Positions 50,287 through 62,957 of a DNA stretch of 64,000 nucleotides are shown piece after piece; the first letter of the stretch is position 1, and each line of letters begins with the position of its first letter. The notes beneath the pieces were generated by a model. The model had not been told where the DNA came from. It made no database searches and saw only the letters and a program-made list of their open reading frames with translations. This stretch comes from Paragonimus westermani. Lineage: Eukaryota; Platyhelminthes; Trematoda; Plagiorchiida; Troglotrematidae. Made by a program: the position numbers and the translations under genes. The DNA lies in the NCBI GenBank assembly GCA_008508345.1, contig QNGE01000934.1:124655-188654 (forward strand), given 5' to 3'.

Positions 50287-53200
50287 CTGTAAAGAAAACG
50301 CAGAGGAAACCCATTGTATATATGAAAACGTGAAACCTACACCCCCATTGCGTCACATAAGCTTTACAACTTGTATTTGCTTAATCAGTTAAGTGGTTGA
50401 TTCATTTTGCTAGTCTCCTTGCGTTTGCCAACATTCTGCCACCTTGAATCAGAGTTGAATTTCCTTGGCATTCTGCGTCCTATTAGACATCACTTTAGCT
50501 TTAAATTTGTTCATGGTAAATGATAAATAATGAAATAGGTTTTATAAATCTTCCAGAAGGCAGCAGGTAAGTAACGCTATCTAAGAAAAGCAGAAATCAT
50601 TACATATCCTTGTTTTCATAGCGCTTTCCAGTAGCAAGTTTTTCCTGAACAACATTTTCTGCGTAATACAAACCACTACGGGTATATGAGAAATTAATAT
50701 GTACTAACTTTTCACCGAAAGAGCTAGACAGGTTTGCAAAAAGAGATAACTCTAATGGATATCAATGAGATGAGTCGAAAACGAAGCAAACACTTCGGTT
50801 GTGGAAGCAAAATGCCAATTACTTCAATAAAAGTAGTTACATAGTAATACATCATTGTAGTTTGTAGGCTTTTATGTCTCAATGACCAATGGCTGGTTAA
50901 CACTGAATGGAATAGTAGAACATTGACCTCAATATAGAAATTAACATCTGAGATGAAAGGGGTTTACTTTGAAAAAAAAGACTTCTCCAATTATTCTTTA
51001 ATAATTTCAGATGTCGTTGAAGTGGTTTGTCACACTCAGTGAAGCATCGACCGTATTGGAGAAACTTCGAGCAGCAATTGAGTAGTTACCCCTTTTTTCT
51101 GTACCATTGGTGAACTAGAGTGTTGCTGGACAACGGTCTTAACGCTCAGTAGTTCAAAACTGATTATTCCTGATTGGAAAAAACGTTATCAGCAAAAGAC
51201 CCTAATGCGCATTAGACCTCAACTTGAAAATGTGCTTTGGATCATTACAAGACCGTTTTTAATGGTGAAAGTCGAACTAAGTTCACTTTCGTGCTGTAAG
51301 AAACCCTGTGCATTTAAATGAACGTTAAAGTTGTAATCAAATACTTAGCGATAAATTCATTTATAGGCATTAAGCAAAACTTAACTTTGTGTGGGCGATG
51401 ATTCGCAAAATACCCCAGTGATTTAATTACGGTTGTAACTTTTTTAGCACGCATCAGATACACAGACGGTAAGTTATATTCATTCGAATATATGCAGTCC
51501 AATTTGACAGGCAAGTCTGAAGATAAGCAACGTGCGTTTTCATCGTGCGCTATTAATGATAAAACTTGTGAACAACAGAAATGTATGTAAAGCGTGGTGT
51601 TTAATCAACCAGCACGATGTTTTCTTTCTGAACACATGTTTTGACAATAAATCGTCAAGTGTCTGAGGACGCCTTCAAACAATTGTTCACCTTACACGTC
51701 TCCAACGAATACAATATACTTCGAGGAATTTCTTAAGAATCCAAAGCAAACATATCGTGTAACCAACCAATGTGAAGACTTTAAGCAAAACTTTAAGGCT
51801 TTTTCAACAGTTAATCAGAACGAAATTCTAAGCAAATGAGTGATTTCTGTACTTGCTCTGATAAGACTCAGTTACGATCGACTCATGTGGCAGAATTGAA
51901 TACGTTGATAGAATAAGGCATTTATGGGTTTCCCAAAAAATATTTCAGAACTGCTTTACTTTTGATTTCCGAAGTGTCTGGAATAACGACACATGCAAGT
52001 CGTCACAACCTGAAATAACCACGCAGAGGCAGAATCTGAAACATCTTCACAACCTTTTTCGAGGCTGTGGTCATTGCTTCCTTTTTTACGGACCAACCAC
52101 AAAACGAGTGATCGCTTACAGTATATGAGCGGAAGGAAGCGCAGCAGCTTGGAAAAACAATTCACTCACCTTCCTGCAACCCCAGCAACCGTGACCATGC
52201 GATCTAGTGGGTATGTGTTTGAACTACACTCTTTCAATTATTCAGCAGCTATGGGTTCGATTTTCTGGTACACGTGGTTCTGATGATACCAACTAAGTCG
52301 TGACCGATGTTGATCATGTCTTCGGTGGTCACTACGACCAACTGTTTGGATGTCCATTTTTATTCACACGTGATGGTTTGTTGTTGCTGTTACATATATA
52401 CAATCATTTAATCAATTCACCCTTCAACATGTTCTGTTTGTTTCGTGGTGCTATTATCTATCATTGAAAACCGAATTTTACAGACAATCTACTCTCAAAT
52501 CTATCTGCCGTGAGACGTTCTATTTTCGCCTGTCCTACGGGTTTATCAGTCTAGGTAAGGTGATGTATGGTTAGTTGCAATTAAGAACACACTTGTGAAA
52601 TCATTTGGTTAGAACTCTAAGAGCAAACCTATGTTTACCATCACAATGGTAACAGAATTAATCTCACGTGATTTATTTTGAGGAGACCTCAAAAGGCCAT
52701 TAGCTATTTCGTTTGTTTTACAGCGGAAGGCGCTGCAGTAAATGTTACAAGGTTTAGATCACAAGCCTTTCGATCTTTCGGACAATCACAGTAAAACTAC
52801 ACATACAACCTGACTGATTTTCAATCGCTCGTTTTCATGACAAACTGCAAGCATGACAACAAATATTGCTTTGCCAGAAAAGAATTCACTTGATTCTTAC
52901 AAAATGTTCGAGAAGAAACAATTTAATTAGAAGTTATCGAAAACTCGGACAGATTTAGCTAGCTTCAGAACTTACTGAAGAATCTTTTGGCGATTTAAGA
53001 CACTTTTGAAAAAAACGTTCGTCAACTAGCCTTGTCCAAGCGAATCTGTTGGTTGTGTGAAGGCTAAAGTAGTAACAGATTTGTCAAGACGGCCACCGGT
53101 ACAACTCCAGCACCTCATCTTTTGATTCGGACATACTGTTTGAACCAATCTTCCCACCTTTATTGGTTTACTGGTAAGACAGCAGTAGAGGTAATCGTGG

Positions 53201-53850
53201 AGTGTGCAATGTTGGCCAAAGTCTAGTCAGTCCAAACTATAATGCCTAAATCAGACTAACGGGCCACGTATCATTTTGCTCAAGCTTTAGGTTTGCCTGA
53301 AACAACCGTCCATACTATAGCCTCTAAGTGACGCTTCACATTGATAAGACCTTTGCAACTGGGCTAGACAGCTGTCTTGTTCTTGTTTCGATTGATGTGA
53401 CAAAAATTTTATGTTATTGTTGTACCTCTGGCTTACTAACTGATAAGCGCAAATCAGCTTGCTCCGTAAATTTTTTAATGGCAACCCAAAGATTTTCAAT
53501 CAACCTGTATTAGCGTAAACGACAGATTTAATATGCACATTATAATGAATACCCAAGTTTCCTTTCTGCTTTTTACTCAATGTGACCAATGATGTGCTCT
53601 AAAAATAATGTTATGAATGCCAGAAAGTTTTTAGGTGTATTATCCTCAACTAAGTACTCGCAAATCCTTCTGCCTGTGATCAGATCTAAATGTGACACCT
53701 CCTTGCTGATTTCTTTTCCGATTTGATTTCATTAAGCCGTCTGTGGATGTGTAGAGCTTAGTCCGATTACTGTTTGAAGACACAGAAACTCAATGAACCG
53801 AGTTAGAAGGACGTTCTGCGGTGATCAAATACTGCTCTTCTTATTTCAAA

Positions 53851-53888
53851 TGTAATGTAATGTATATGTAATGTAATGTAATAATGTA
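53851..53888. repeat. (TAATG)n microsatellite
   Basis: An imperfect run of TAATG pentamers is interrupted once by TATATG and ends in TAATAATG. No gene is recognised nearby. Confidence 0.8.
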
Positions 53889-55028
53889 GCTAGGCTCATA
53901 TTAGCAGAAGCAGATAATATAAGCTGTTTCTTCATTATTTTTATTTCGTCATTTTCATACTATCATGAAATTCTTGCTACAACACTGACTTCTGTGTAGG
54001 AAACGCAATCAAGTCTTACGCAAGCTTAGTCACGTTTGACAATTCGACTTTCCTTTCTCAAAGCTAATTCCAGTTCATTCGTTAATGAGAATGTAGCTCC
54101 AGTTGAGATATAGGTATCTGTCAAGTCGCTTAACCACTTGTTGGCTACTCATCATTTTACTTCACTCCAGTTATTGTAAAAGCCACAAACATCTGACGGA
54201 TCAGGCCTAAATCTTACAAAGGTACACATTGAGTGGATCAGTAAAAAAATACACAATACCCAGTTTAGTAGGGCATCATTATTTATGTAGATCGATTACT
54301 AAACTTGACTTCTGCATGCGGAATTTTTCTCAGGTGAAAAATTTGTTTTCAACTGTGATTCAACCACTGATAACTAACTGTCAGTTTTAGATCACTTAAT
54401 CGATGAATCATTAATACTAAACAGCAGCCTCAGCGCTCACGAAAAAATTATGCCAGCTCCACTGAGAAAAAGCAGTAGACTCTAGATTCACTTTAAATTA
54501 CCTATCAATAGTCGGAGATTTGGTCAATTTACGGTTTACATCATCCACATTTGATCGCAACCTTCGTATCCCCACAGACTTTCCATTGAGTCCCTTTTGA
54601 AAAGAAACACCAGACTCGAATTCCGCCCTTCTTAAAACTCGTCAGTGATCCGAAGCTTTGTCAAAGCATGGACTTAAACTTTGGTCATGCTTTCCTGAAG
54701 TAGTCTTGTTGACCACTACGCCACTGGCCTAACATTAGGCACGGTCAGATCATTATAGGGAATTGCCAAAGCACACAAGGCTGAGGTTGCTATCAAATGT
54801 GTGTCATGTTCAACTTGAAATTAACCAAATTCCTGGCTACTCACCAGTACCCTACAATATCTCCTAGTAAGTTCAATATGATCAGTGAGTTAGACCTGTC
54901 TAGGAAGTTCTAATCGCGGGGTTATCGATTAGAATTAACGGGACATTTACTATATCTCCTCTCGTGACGATCGGGCACTCGATCGCTCATGAGCAAAAGT
55001 GACTGAGCGTTCACATATAATAATTCGG

Positions 55029-55200
55029 TCGCGCCTAATGTGAAGTCAATGGCGCAGTGGTCAACACGGTTGCCTCATGAAAACCGTGGCCAAAATTCAT
55101 ATCCGGCCGTCGCAAGGATATATACTGCTGATGAGCTCTAATGAAAGCGAAACTAGAGTCAGGTGCTTCTTCCGGAAAGAGGCTGACTAGAAAGTCTATG
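55029..55200 (+). repeat. SINE-like family B, copy 5
   Basis: It runs from GTCGCGCCTAATGTGAAGTC through GGCGCAGTGGTCAACACGG, CGTGGCCAAAATTCATATCC (a decayed B-box region) and CTGCTGATGAGCTCTAATG to GAGGCTGACTAGAAAGT. The order of segments matches copies at 22808 and 39690. Confidence 0.55.
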
Positions 55201-58200
55201 TGATTGTGAAGACTGCAATTAACTGTGAGTGATGTTCACCTTGAGGTTCATCTTAATCAGATCTAGCCAGTAATATATACCACGGAAGGGATTTGAGCAC
55301 GGGCCCCTTTTATAATCCTGACGAACACTGCCGCATTCGGTTCATGTTAGAAACGATAAAAATAGCGAATCGTTGAGCATGTTTGCCTTGGGAATATAAT
55401 TCTAACAAGGCATTGGCGCAGAGTAAGAAGAAACGTTAAATTATCTGAAAAAGTCTACTGCTATTTTTCTCTGGCCAGATGGGCAAATACACCGAAATTA
55501 GGAGGCTTGTCATCATACGTTTACGATTTTCTCTGTGATTAATGTTCATTATCGATTTCGTGATTTTCCTCTAACATTATCTATTTAGTAAGATGTAATA
55601 TACCACTATATACCACTACTAGTGTGTATGTTCTTCTCAAATTTTGGAATTTTTGAAATAACTGGAGAATCTGCTTTCCAACCTTTGTACTTTCGACAGG
55701 CAACACTCTCGGCTAAACATGCATATACTCGGTGCTACTAGACCTGCTCTTCTTCGGTTTTTTTATTGTTAATGTGGAAAACAAAAACCAATTTCTTTTT
55801 GGATGACAACCTACTTATATAAATTCCATCCTTTCTGTTTGCGCTCACTTATTTTAACCCAGTCCCAGTCCACGTCACCATTACCTCAATTGGGTCAGCA
55901 GATGAGTGCAGGAAAGATATATGGTGTGTTTGAAAGATTTTGAACAGTCTAGTCATAATTTCTGCAAGGCTTTTGTTGGGCTAAATGTTGATTGTGTTTC
56001 GAGCATCCTTTCCACTCTGTAGCTAACCACAGCGAACTGAAAAACTTCAGAGTTTTCGACATTTTACAGAGTCCATTGGCAACAAAGTTATTCTGTTAAT
56101 TCTGTAAGAGCCGATGTTTTCCTCAGGCTTTTCGGTAGTTTAATATGGCTGAAATCCTGCTTCCGTTCAAAGAGAAACCACCATTTTCTCGTTTTGGTGC
56201 AAATATGTTTAAATGAATTCAGTTGAGAAGTTGGTTGGCATCCAAACGGAACTGATCCCGCTCAGCCATTAACTGTTTGTCCTACCCCTATAAGACACTG
56301 GGATGGTCCGCGTGAACGTTCGATAACGGAATGATACATTAAATCAGTACAATTTACCGTCCTTCCGGATTTAAAACGGCAGAGCCATGACAAACCTCCA
56401 TTCTCACTAATCATTACCTCAAGGTTAATTTAAGGTTTGAAATTTTCTCACGTGACGCGGACACAGTGGAAGCCTGAGTCAATTGACGCACTAATTGTTA
56501 CTAGATGTACGTGAATTTCAATTCTACGTGTATAAGTTTATATCTTGTTTCCAGAAATTGTATATCCAATATAAGCTAGAACAATCTGCATTACGAAAGA
56601 CGTACCGGCCTGGATAATATCCTGAATCTACGTTGTACGTAAATTGCTTTGTCGGTTGGGCCATTCCCACAGTGCGTAAGATGATTTAAAAGGTAACTAA
56701 CGATGCCAAGTATAATAAATTAACTGTTGATTTAACATGGTTGACAACGAACTGATGCTGTTTGACGACTCAATTCAACAGTTTAACTATTTTTCAAATA
56801 CAGGGTTAAAACATGCTCACACAAACACCAATAGCGTGAACAAACAATGGTTTGCAATGACACTCCGTGACTGTGTTCTCTATTGCCTTCGTTCATTTTG
56901 TGTAATTTCATAAACATGCCCCTTTTGAGAAATCATTCAATCAGATTTACCACGAACGTCTCTGAAAATCACCGAGTCGTTTAGTCCACGTTTCTCATTC
57001 GTGTGATGCAATCTTTCGTCGCCTGTCAGATTCTACAAACCACCGTCGGACATGGCAGTGTGGATGGGCAGTGAAACAATTCTTACATGGTCTGAACGTG
57101 AGGGAAGAAAGAAGAATCATTATTGAGACTCAGAGGGTTGCAAGAATGAATGAGCAAACAGTGTGAGAAATAATGTCTTGTAGACTATGCAGGCTGCGTC
57201 CCCTTCTTAACGGTGTCTTCAGTGTAGCAGCAGAAAGTACTGGGCATCTAATTACTGAACTATTTGGACCTTGAAAGTTGCGTGAACAAATAAGAGTGAC
57301 ATGTAGTGGTGAGTGAGAAATCGATTTCAATTACAGGGCATTTCAGTGGTGTTTACTGAAAGCCCTCGGAAATATCAAGCAACTTAAATGACTTTAAAGA
57401 GTTGTCATCCAGTAGGGCTTTGCGAAATCAACGCGGGTGACATTAAGTGTCTATCAAAACTATGAAAGTTGACAATGCAAAACAAGTTGCTAACTTTGCA
57501 TCCGTGAAAATACATACGGTTACCTCTTATTAGCTCGCATTCCACAGATAGACCTTGAAACAATTTGTTTAATATTTTCACATTTTTGCTGAAACCACTT
57601 GGCTGCTGGAAGATAGTGGAATGTTTATCTGAACTGATTCTAGCATCTTCTGTAAATCGCCGTATATTGTACAGCAACAGAAGTAACTATTTCGTCTTGT
57701 GTGTCTTCCTGTTTAGTGATAATGAGTAAACGTGTGCTAGGATTTCTTCATTTCTTAATATGACAAGCAGCGATCGATTAGCTGATAGTGAAATTCAACC
57801 GAAAGGCAATTGAAAAATTAAACAATTAAAGGGCGTATTACTGAATAGTTGCTAGTAACACCAATTGTTCAGGTAAATCTGACTGCACCAGATTTGTTCC
57901 CCCACTAGCTTCTCCGCTAAGTTATTCATCACATGTAAGTTACCCATGAATAACATTTCTGTTTAAATGCATGAAACAAACTGCTTCAAACACACTATGC
58001 ACAAACGGGCTACATTTAGGACCACACAAATACATTTGATCGATTTTCTATGCTGGTACTGTCATTGCCGAACCGAACGCAATTCACATGATGAACACAG
58101 AAGCTCGTAATGATAGCACTGTGAGCATCGTCAGAAAATTTCAACTGCACCTAGGTCGCAAGATATGACAGGCCTACAGCAGATTGTAAAGTTTGATTTA

Positions 58201-61200
58201 AGTAAGACGTGATAAGCAACCTCTTAAGGGTAGTCTGGACGAATTACTGCGCACCTGTAATAAATTGCGATAAAAAATCGACGATCTTTTTTAGATTCCG
58301 GTATCACCATCTGTTGCATTCGACAATGAGTAACACAGTTAGCGAATAAACTTTTACAGCGCTGCCACCTCAGAAAATCACTATAACGTTTCTGAATTCT
58401 TCTTTTACCGGCCGATGGAAGATGCACGATCAAACAGTCGTCTAGCGTTCTTACTGCGTTAGGCAGCCTTTCATAACATACCAAGCACCACAGCCGCTAG
58501 TGTTTCGGTTCACACTCATCATACTTAGGAATAGTTTTTGTGAAAGAACTTATTACTTTGTCGGCACTAAGCATCACAAGGGGTCATTACCGCTCAAAGT
58601 GACCGGCATGACTGTACTAACCATTTTGTTTAGACCATCCCTTAGGATTGATAACCATGTGCATAAACTAGGAAACAAGAAAAAAGTCACTGATTTAATT
58701 AACGTTTCTGTAAACCAACGTGGTTTATGCTTTGAGGGTTCCACAGGTTATCAATTAAACGCTTTTTTCTGTATTCGTTTGTTCATCAACCTTCTATAAG
58801 GAAGATTTGGTTGTCTTCATAATTTGAAGCAACAACAATTTTAACAAACCCCTCATTTTTATTTGCAATTTTATCATGAATATATGTCTTCATTGTGTTC
58901 CTGTTTCACTGTGAGTCACCTACTTTTAGCCGCATACCTAGATTAGAAGAAACAGCATTACCGGGACTATCCCTTCAAACGGTCTTGGTAAAGCCATGAT
59001 GAAAACCAAACGTCTCAGATTAAAACATCTGCAATAGACAAGACAGCCACACGCGAAGAATAAATCAGGGAAGATAGACGTTGGAATGACTCTGGAGAAT
59101 AAGTATTTGCTTATTTATTTTGTGCTTAATTCACGGAGTTTGTCGATCACTGTAGGTGGCAAGAGTGCTTCTGTTTGTCTGAGGACTCCAACTAGTCCGC
59201 AATAAGTGAAAGACTCAACGCGAAATCTGTTAACCACAAATTCAAATTTTTACACCTCTACTATAGGATAAGTTACGGGGGTTCACCGGGTATGCATAAT
59301 GATGAACGGCATTTTGACCATCAGGCACAAATTATCTGCGCAAAGTTACTTAGTGTAATATTTGTATGATCTGGGGGAAAATTGAACCTCGGTTCAAATT
59401 GGCTTTCGCACAGTTTAGGCCTGCGGGATTACCGCTGCACCTGAATTGGCTTCGATGTGGTCGCTAAGTTGAAAAAATAGGTGAAAAAGCGTCTACGCCC
59501 AAATGTCTAACTCGCCATCATTTAACAAAATGTATCCCTTCAAAATGTCAACAGCTTCTAAAACCAATAAAAATACCTCAATCGTTTATGCCACCCTGTT
59601 GGAAAAGCGCACAAATTGAAGCATATTAAGATCTGGTTTCTGGTAAGGATTTTCGCCTAACAAATAGATAATTTTGGACGTTTTTTGCGTTTTTAAGAAT
59701 TCGTTCTAAAAGACTGCCCGATTGTGCATACCTACACTCCTGTACCGAAACTCTGCAAGAGCAGTATATCCCCTTCTCTTCAACAACTCTCACTGCAATC
59801 GAAATTAGCTTCTTCGACTGCAGTCAGGTGATATGTGTTTCACAAACAACAGAAAATTATTAATAAGTCTGCATTAGTATATTTTTTGTTATTCAGTCTG
59901 ATGGCCTCGGTTGTTAACAACTTTCTCACATAAGGAACGAAAACGTTGTTAGAGACTGTTTTTTTCCTTCAGTTGTCTCCACTTTTTATCTCTCAAATGT
60001 TTTCCTCAAACAGTGCATGTTAATTTGATATACAAAACACATTGCAAACAAACCTTACGTTAAAAATGCACCATTCGTCAGCTTTGCTTTTCTTCCACTC
60101 ACATCCTACATTTCGTCACGCATAAATATCAGGACGGTGTGACTAACCGATCATTCACATTGACCTCATTGATATTTCATTTCTCGAAACCCCCAAATAT
60201 TCAGCCCTCTACTACCATGTTGTAGACATACAAATATTTTAGACATCTCTGTTATCCTCTATGTGGTCGAAAAATAGATTTTTCGTTCATCTTCGTATTA
60301 AACACAGGACATTTTTTTGTAAGATGCTTGTTAATGTTATCAAATTTCAGAGGTCGTGTGGAAGGTTTGTTCAGGCTTACATTCCTCCCCTTGAGTTGTA
60401 CTCGTGAATGTATGAACCTTTGTGTTATTCACCTGAACCTAGCACCCATGTCCATGAGTTTGAGATCAACAATCGCGGCGTGACTGGAAAGAACAGTTTT
60501 CGTACATGCCTAAACGAAATTAACCACCGATTATCCCTACCGAACTAAATGCAACGATGCGACAACCAACCGCTTCCCATAATTCTTTCTCAAAACAATA
60601 CAACTGGGTACACTTTATAAAAATGCATCACGAGTCAACATAAAAATTAACGAACTACTTGAAACGCGAAGTTAAATGTACACTCAAAATCACACGAGTA
60701 ATGTAGCCGGTTGACCTTTCGTAAAATTAGACCATTGAGGACGAACCTTTCTTTGGGTTTGTAGTAACCACAACAGATTTATGATCAAGGAAGCTGCGAC
60801 GTTTAAAATTTTTCTTTTAATTACGCCAGAGAAGACACATGTTTCTCATAATGAACGGATGAAGATTGTCTAGAGAGAATGTATTTTCGACGCCTGGGAG
60901 ATTTTTGAGATCCGGTTATAGTGCTAGTGGGTGGAGTTACACGATCTCTTAGAAAAGGCGTTCAGTCTAATCCAATCTAGCCTTCAATAAACCGGTCGCT
61001 TTAAAAGTGGTACTTAAACGTCTGATTGATCGTTGGCCGGTAGCTCGTCAGTCAGGCTGATAGTGGATATCATTGCAGAAGTGCACTAGTTTCATCCACT
61101 TGCATCTATGACGGTGAATCTTAGCAACTGGTGAGTGCAGTTGATAGAGCAATCCATTGCCATGTCGTCAACAAAAAAACAACTTAAGTATTCATTTTAC

Positions 61201-61786
61201 TTTAACCTCTAGCATTATCCTCTGTTGACGTTAAACAGCCACTTTGAAATCCGTCCCCGATATCAATTTCTTCTCATTATTTCGCTGTTCTTGTCATACA
61301 GCATCATCAAAGTGGCATTTCTACTGCATTGTACTTTAGTATCAAGGCATGTACAACTTTTTTTGAAGTGTGCATATTTTAAATTATGGATTCAGCCGAT
61401 TACTTCGAGTTACGACACCTGGACCTTCTCAGTTTGTGTTGGTGGGTTGTAGTAATTTAAACATCTGGGAATTGCGTGACGTTTCCTGTTACCTTATGTG
61501 ACTGTAAGTGATTAAGTTTTTTGTGCAGTATTGCAATTTTATGAACTGGTTACTAATATGGCGCAAGGTTTATGGCAAAAATATATATCGCCAATCTGAA
61601 TGTGATAAGTCTAAATGGTAAGCTAAGAAGTGACTTTCTGTTGACTATGAAGCATTTAATAGCTTCGGGAATATTGGTCACATTCTTGTTGTTTTATTCA
61701 AAAAGCACGGACAAGAATATCCCGTGACATTTCTGATTATTGAGAACAGTTTTAGTGTTGTTCGTAGGTTGGGTTGTTGGTTTTTG
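55201..61786. other. Nothing recognisable
   Basis: AT-rich sequence with chance-length frames only; no domain, RNA gene or further copy of the named repeats was seen. Confidence 0.5.
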
Positions 61787-62013
61787 TATTGGCACTTTCG
61801 CCGAATCTGGCATTTAGGTTGCAAACGTTTCATCAGCATGCGAGCTGACATCACCAGTATGCAATTGGTTCAGCGTATGGTTTTATGCTTGGGATTTTGT
61901 GCGAACTCCACTCCCAAAAATATACCTTGGAACACTTATACACTGGTGATGTCACCTCGCTTGATGATGAAACATTTGTAGGCTGAATACCAAACTCGGC
62001 GAAAATACCAATA
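61787..62013. repeat. 72-bp imperfect inverted repeat pair
   Basis: The left arm (61787-61858) and the reverse complement of the right arm (61942-62013) align without gaps at 59 of 72 positions; the differences are mostly transitions. Shared segments include TTTCGCCGA, GTTTCATCA and TGACATCACCAGT. An 83-bp spacer lies between. It could be the ends of a small non-autonomous element, or two inverted terminal pieces of a Penelope-type element. The open frames across it (85 codons plus, 67 minus) are products of the repeat. Confidence 0.65.
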
Positions 62014-62844
62014 TCCATTTCGTGGCCTTACAAAAATTTCGATGAATAACGAAATCACATCGAGAGACCGCATATATCGGAGTGTAACAACGTTGTGCGC
62101 AGCATGCGCGCAAAAATTCTGCCATACTGGCTGAAACACTTTCTCTGTTCATTTTCAAGTTGGATAGTCGTACAATATCAAGCATAATTTGCAAATGCCT
62201 TGGAACCGCGGGTAGATTTTGTGGGCGTAGGAAAAAAGACCCATTTAAATGTAGCCTTTTAAGATAATTTCATTTGTCGCATTTTGATGCAGCAATCGTT
62301 TCCAGGAATCAGGCTGGTGTTCCCAGATAAGTCTCTTTTTATTCTTTTCATTTCTTAGTTTTCTAAACTTTCCTAAACATCTGTAAACATAGATAAAACC
62401 AGACTTGCTTAGGATTATTACTACCAGGATGCTGTGTGATCTAAAGTGTACTAGTATATACTATTTGCATATAGGCTTCATAAAGTCAATGTGTTGGTGA
62501 GAAACATCACAGTAGAGATTGAAGTATCACATCTACTATCAGATCACATGAGCTGTGCTTGAATTTATCATTGCATTGACAAAAATACAGTTGAAACGTA
62601 ATTTTCCGGTTGAAAAAATCTACACGCATTCCGCTTAGAAGTTGAAATACCCCCCACATGAATGAACGCATGAAATACAATTTGAGACAGTTCAGTTGGT
62701 GGTTGCAACGCTGCCCTCAAAAATAATTGTCCGAATAAGTATTTACACCTAGCATACTGATGTAGAGTTTGCAACAATATCAGGCCAAATAATTCAACGG
62801 CAAAAATATTTTTGTCCAACCCAAATGATACTCATGATTCACCC
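62014..62844. other. Upstream region of precursor gene 2, nothing recognisable
   Basis: No gene, and no repeat beyond the 72-bp inverted arm, is visible. It should hold any distal control elements of precursor gene 2. Confidence 0.4.
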
Positions 62845-62874
62845 CTCACGCCCCCGCATTAGGGTAGTATATAA
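62845..62874 (+). promoter_or_regulatory. Core promoter of precursor gene 2 (CACGCCC box + TATA)
   Basis: CTCACGCCC (62845-62853) precedes TATATAA (62868-62874) by 14 bp, and the start codon follows about 85 bp after the TATA box. The arrangement matches the promoter of the paralogue on the other strand (30509-30476), including a TTA..TAG stretch between the two boxes. This supports both elements being functional. Confidence 0.55.
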
Positions 62875-62957
62875 GTTTATAAACAAACCGCCCGCACATT
62901 GACTGTTTCAAATCGGGATTCGCTAACGCTAGAGTTACGAACTTAATTTTGTTTAAC

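Larger units (their letters stand above)
39801..55028. other. Nothing recognisable except a microsatellite and one candidate exon
   Basis: It includes the second-longest bounded frame of the window (151 codons, minus, 40359-40814) and a slightly GC-rich patch at 43100-43300, neither with a known domain. The TAATG repeat (53851) and the candidate exon at 50123 are listed separately. Confidence 0.5.

Noticed and set aside
61724..61981. 85-codon plus-strand frame and its minus-strand counterpart (61936-62139) as related genes
   Set aside because: Their similarity comes from the 72-bp inverted repeat; no coding features exist outside it.
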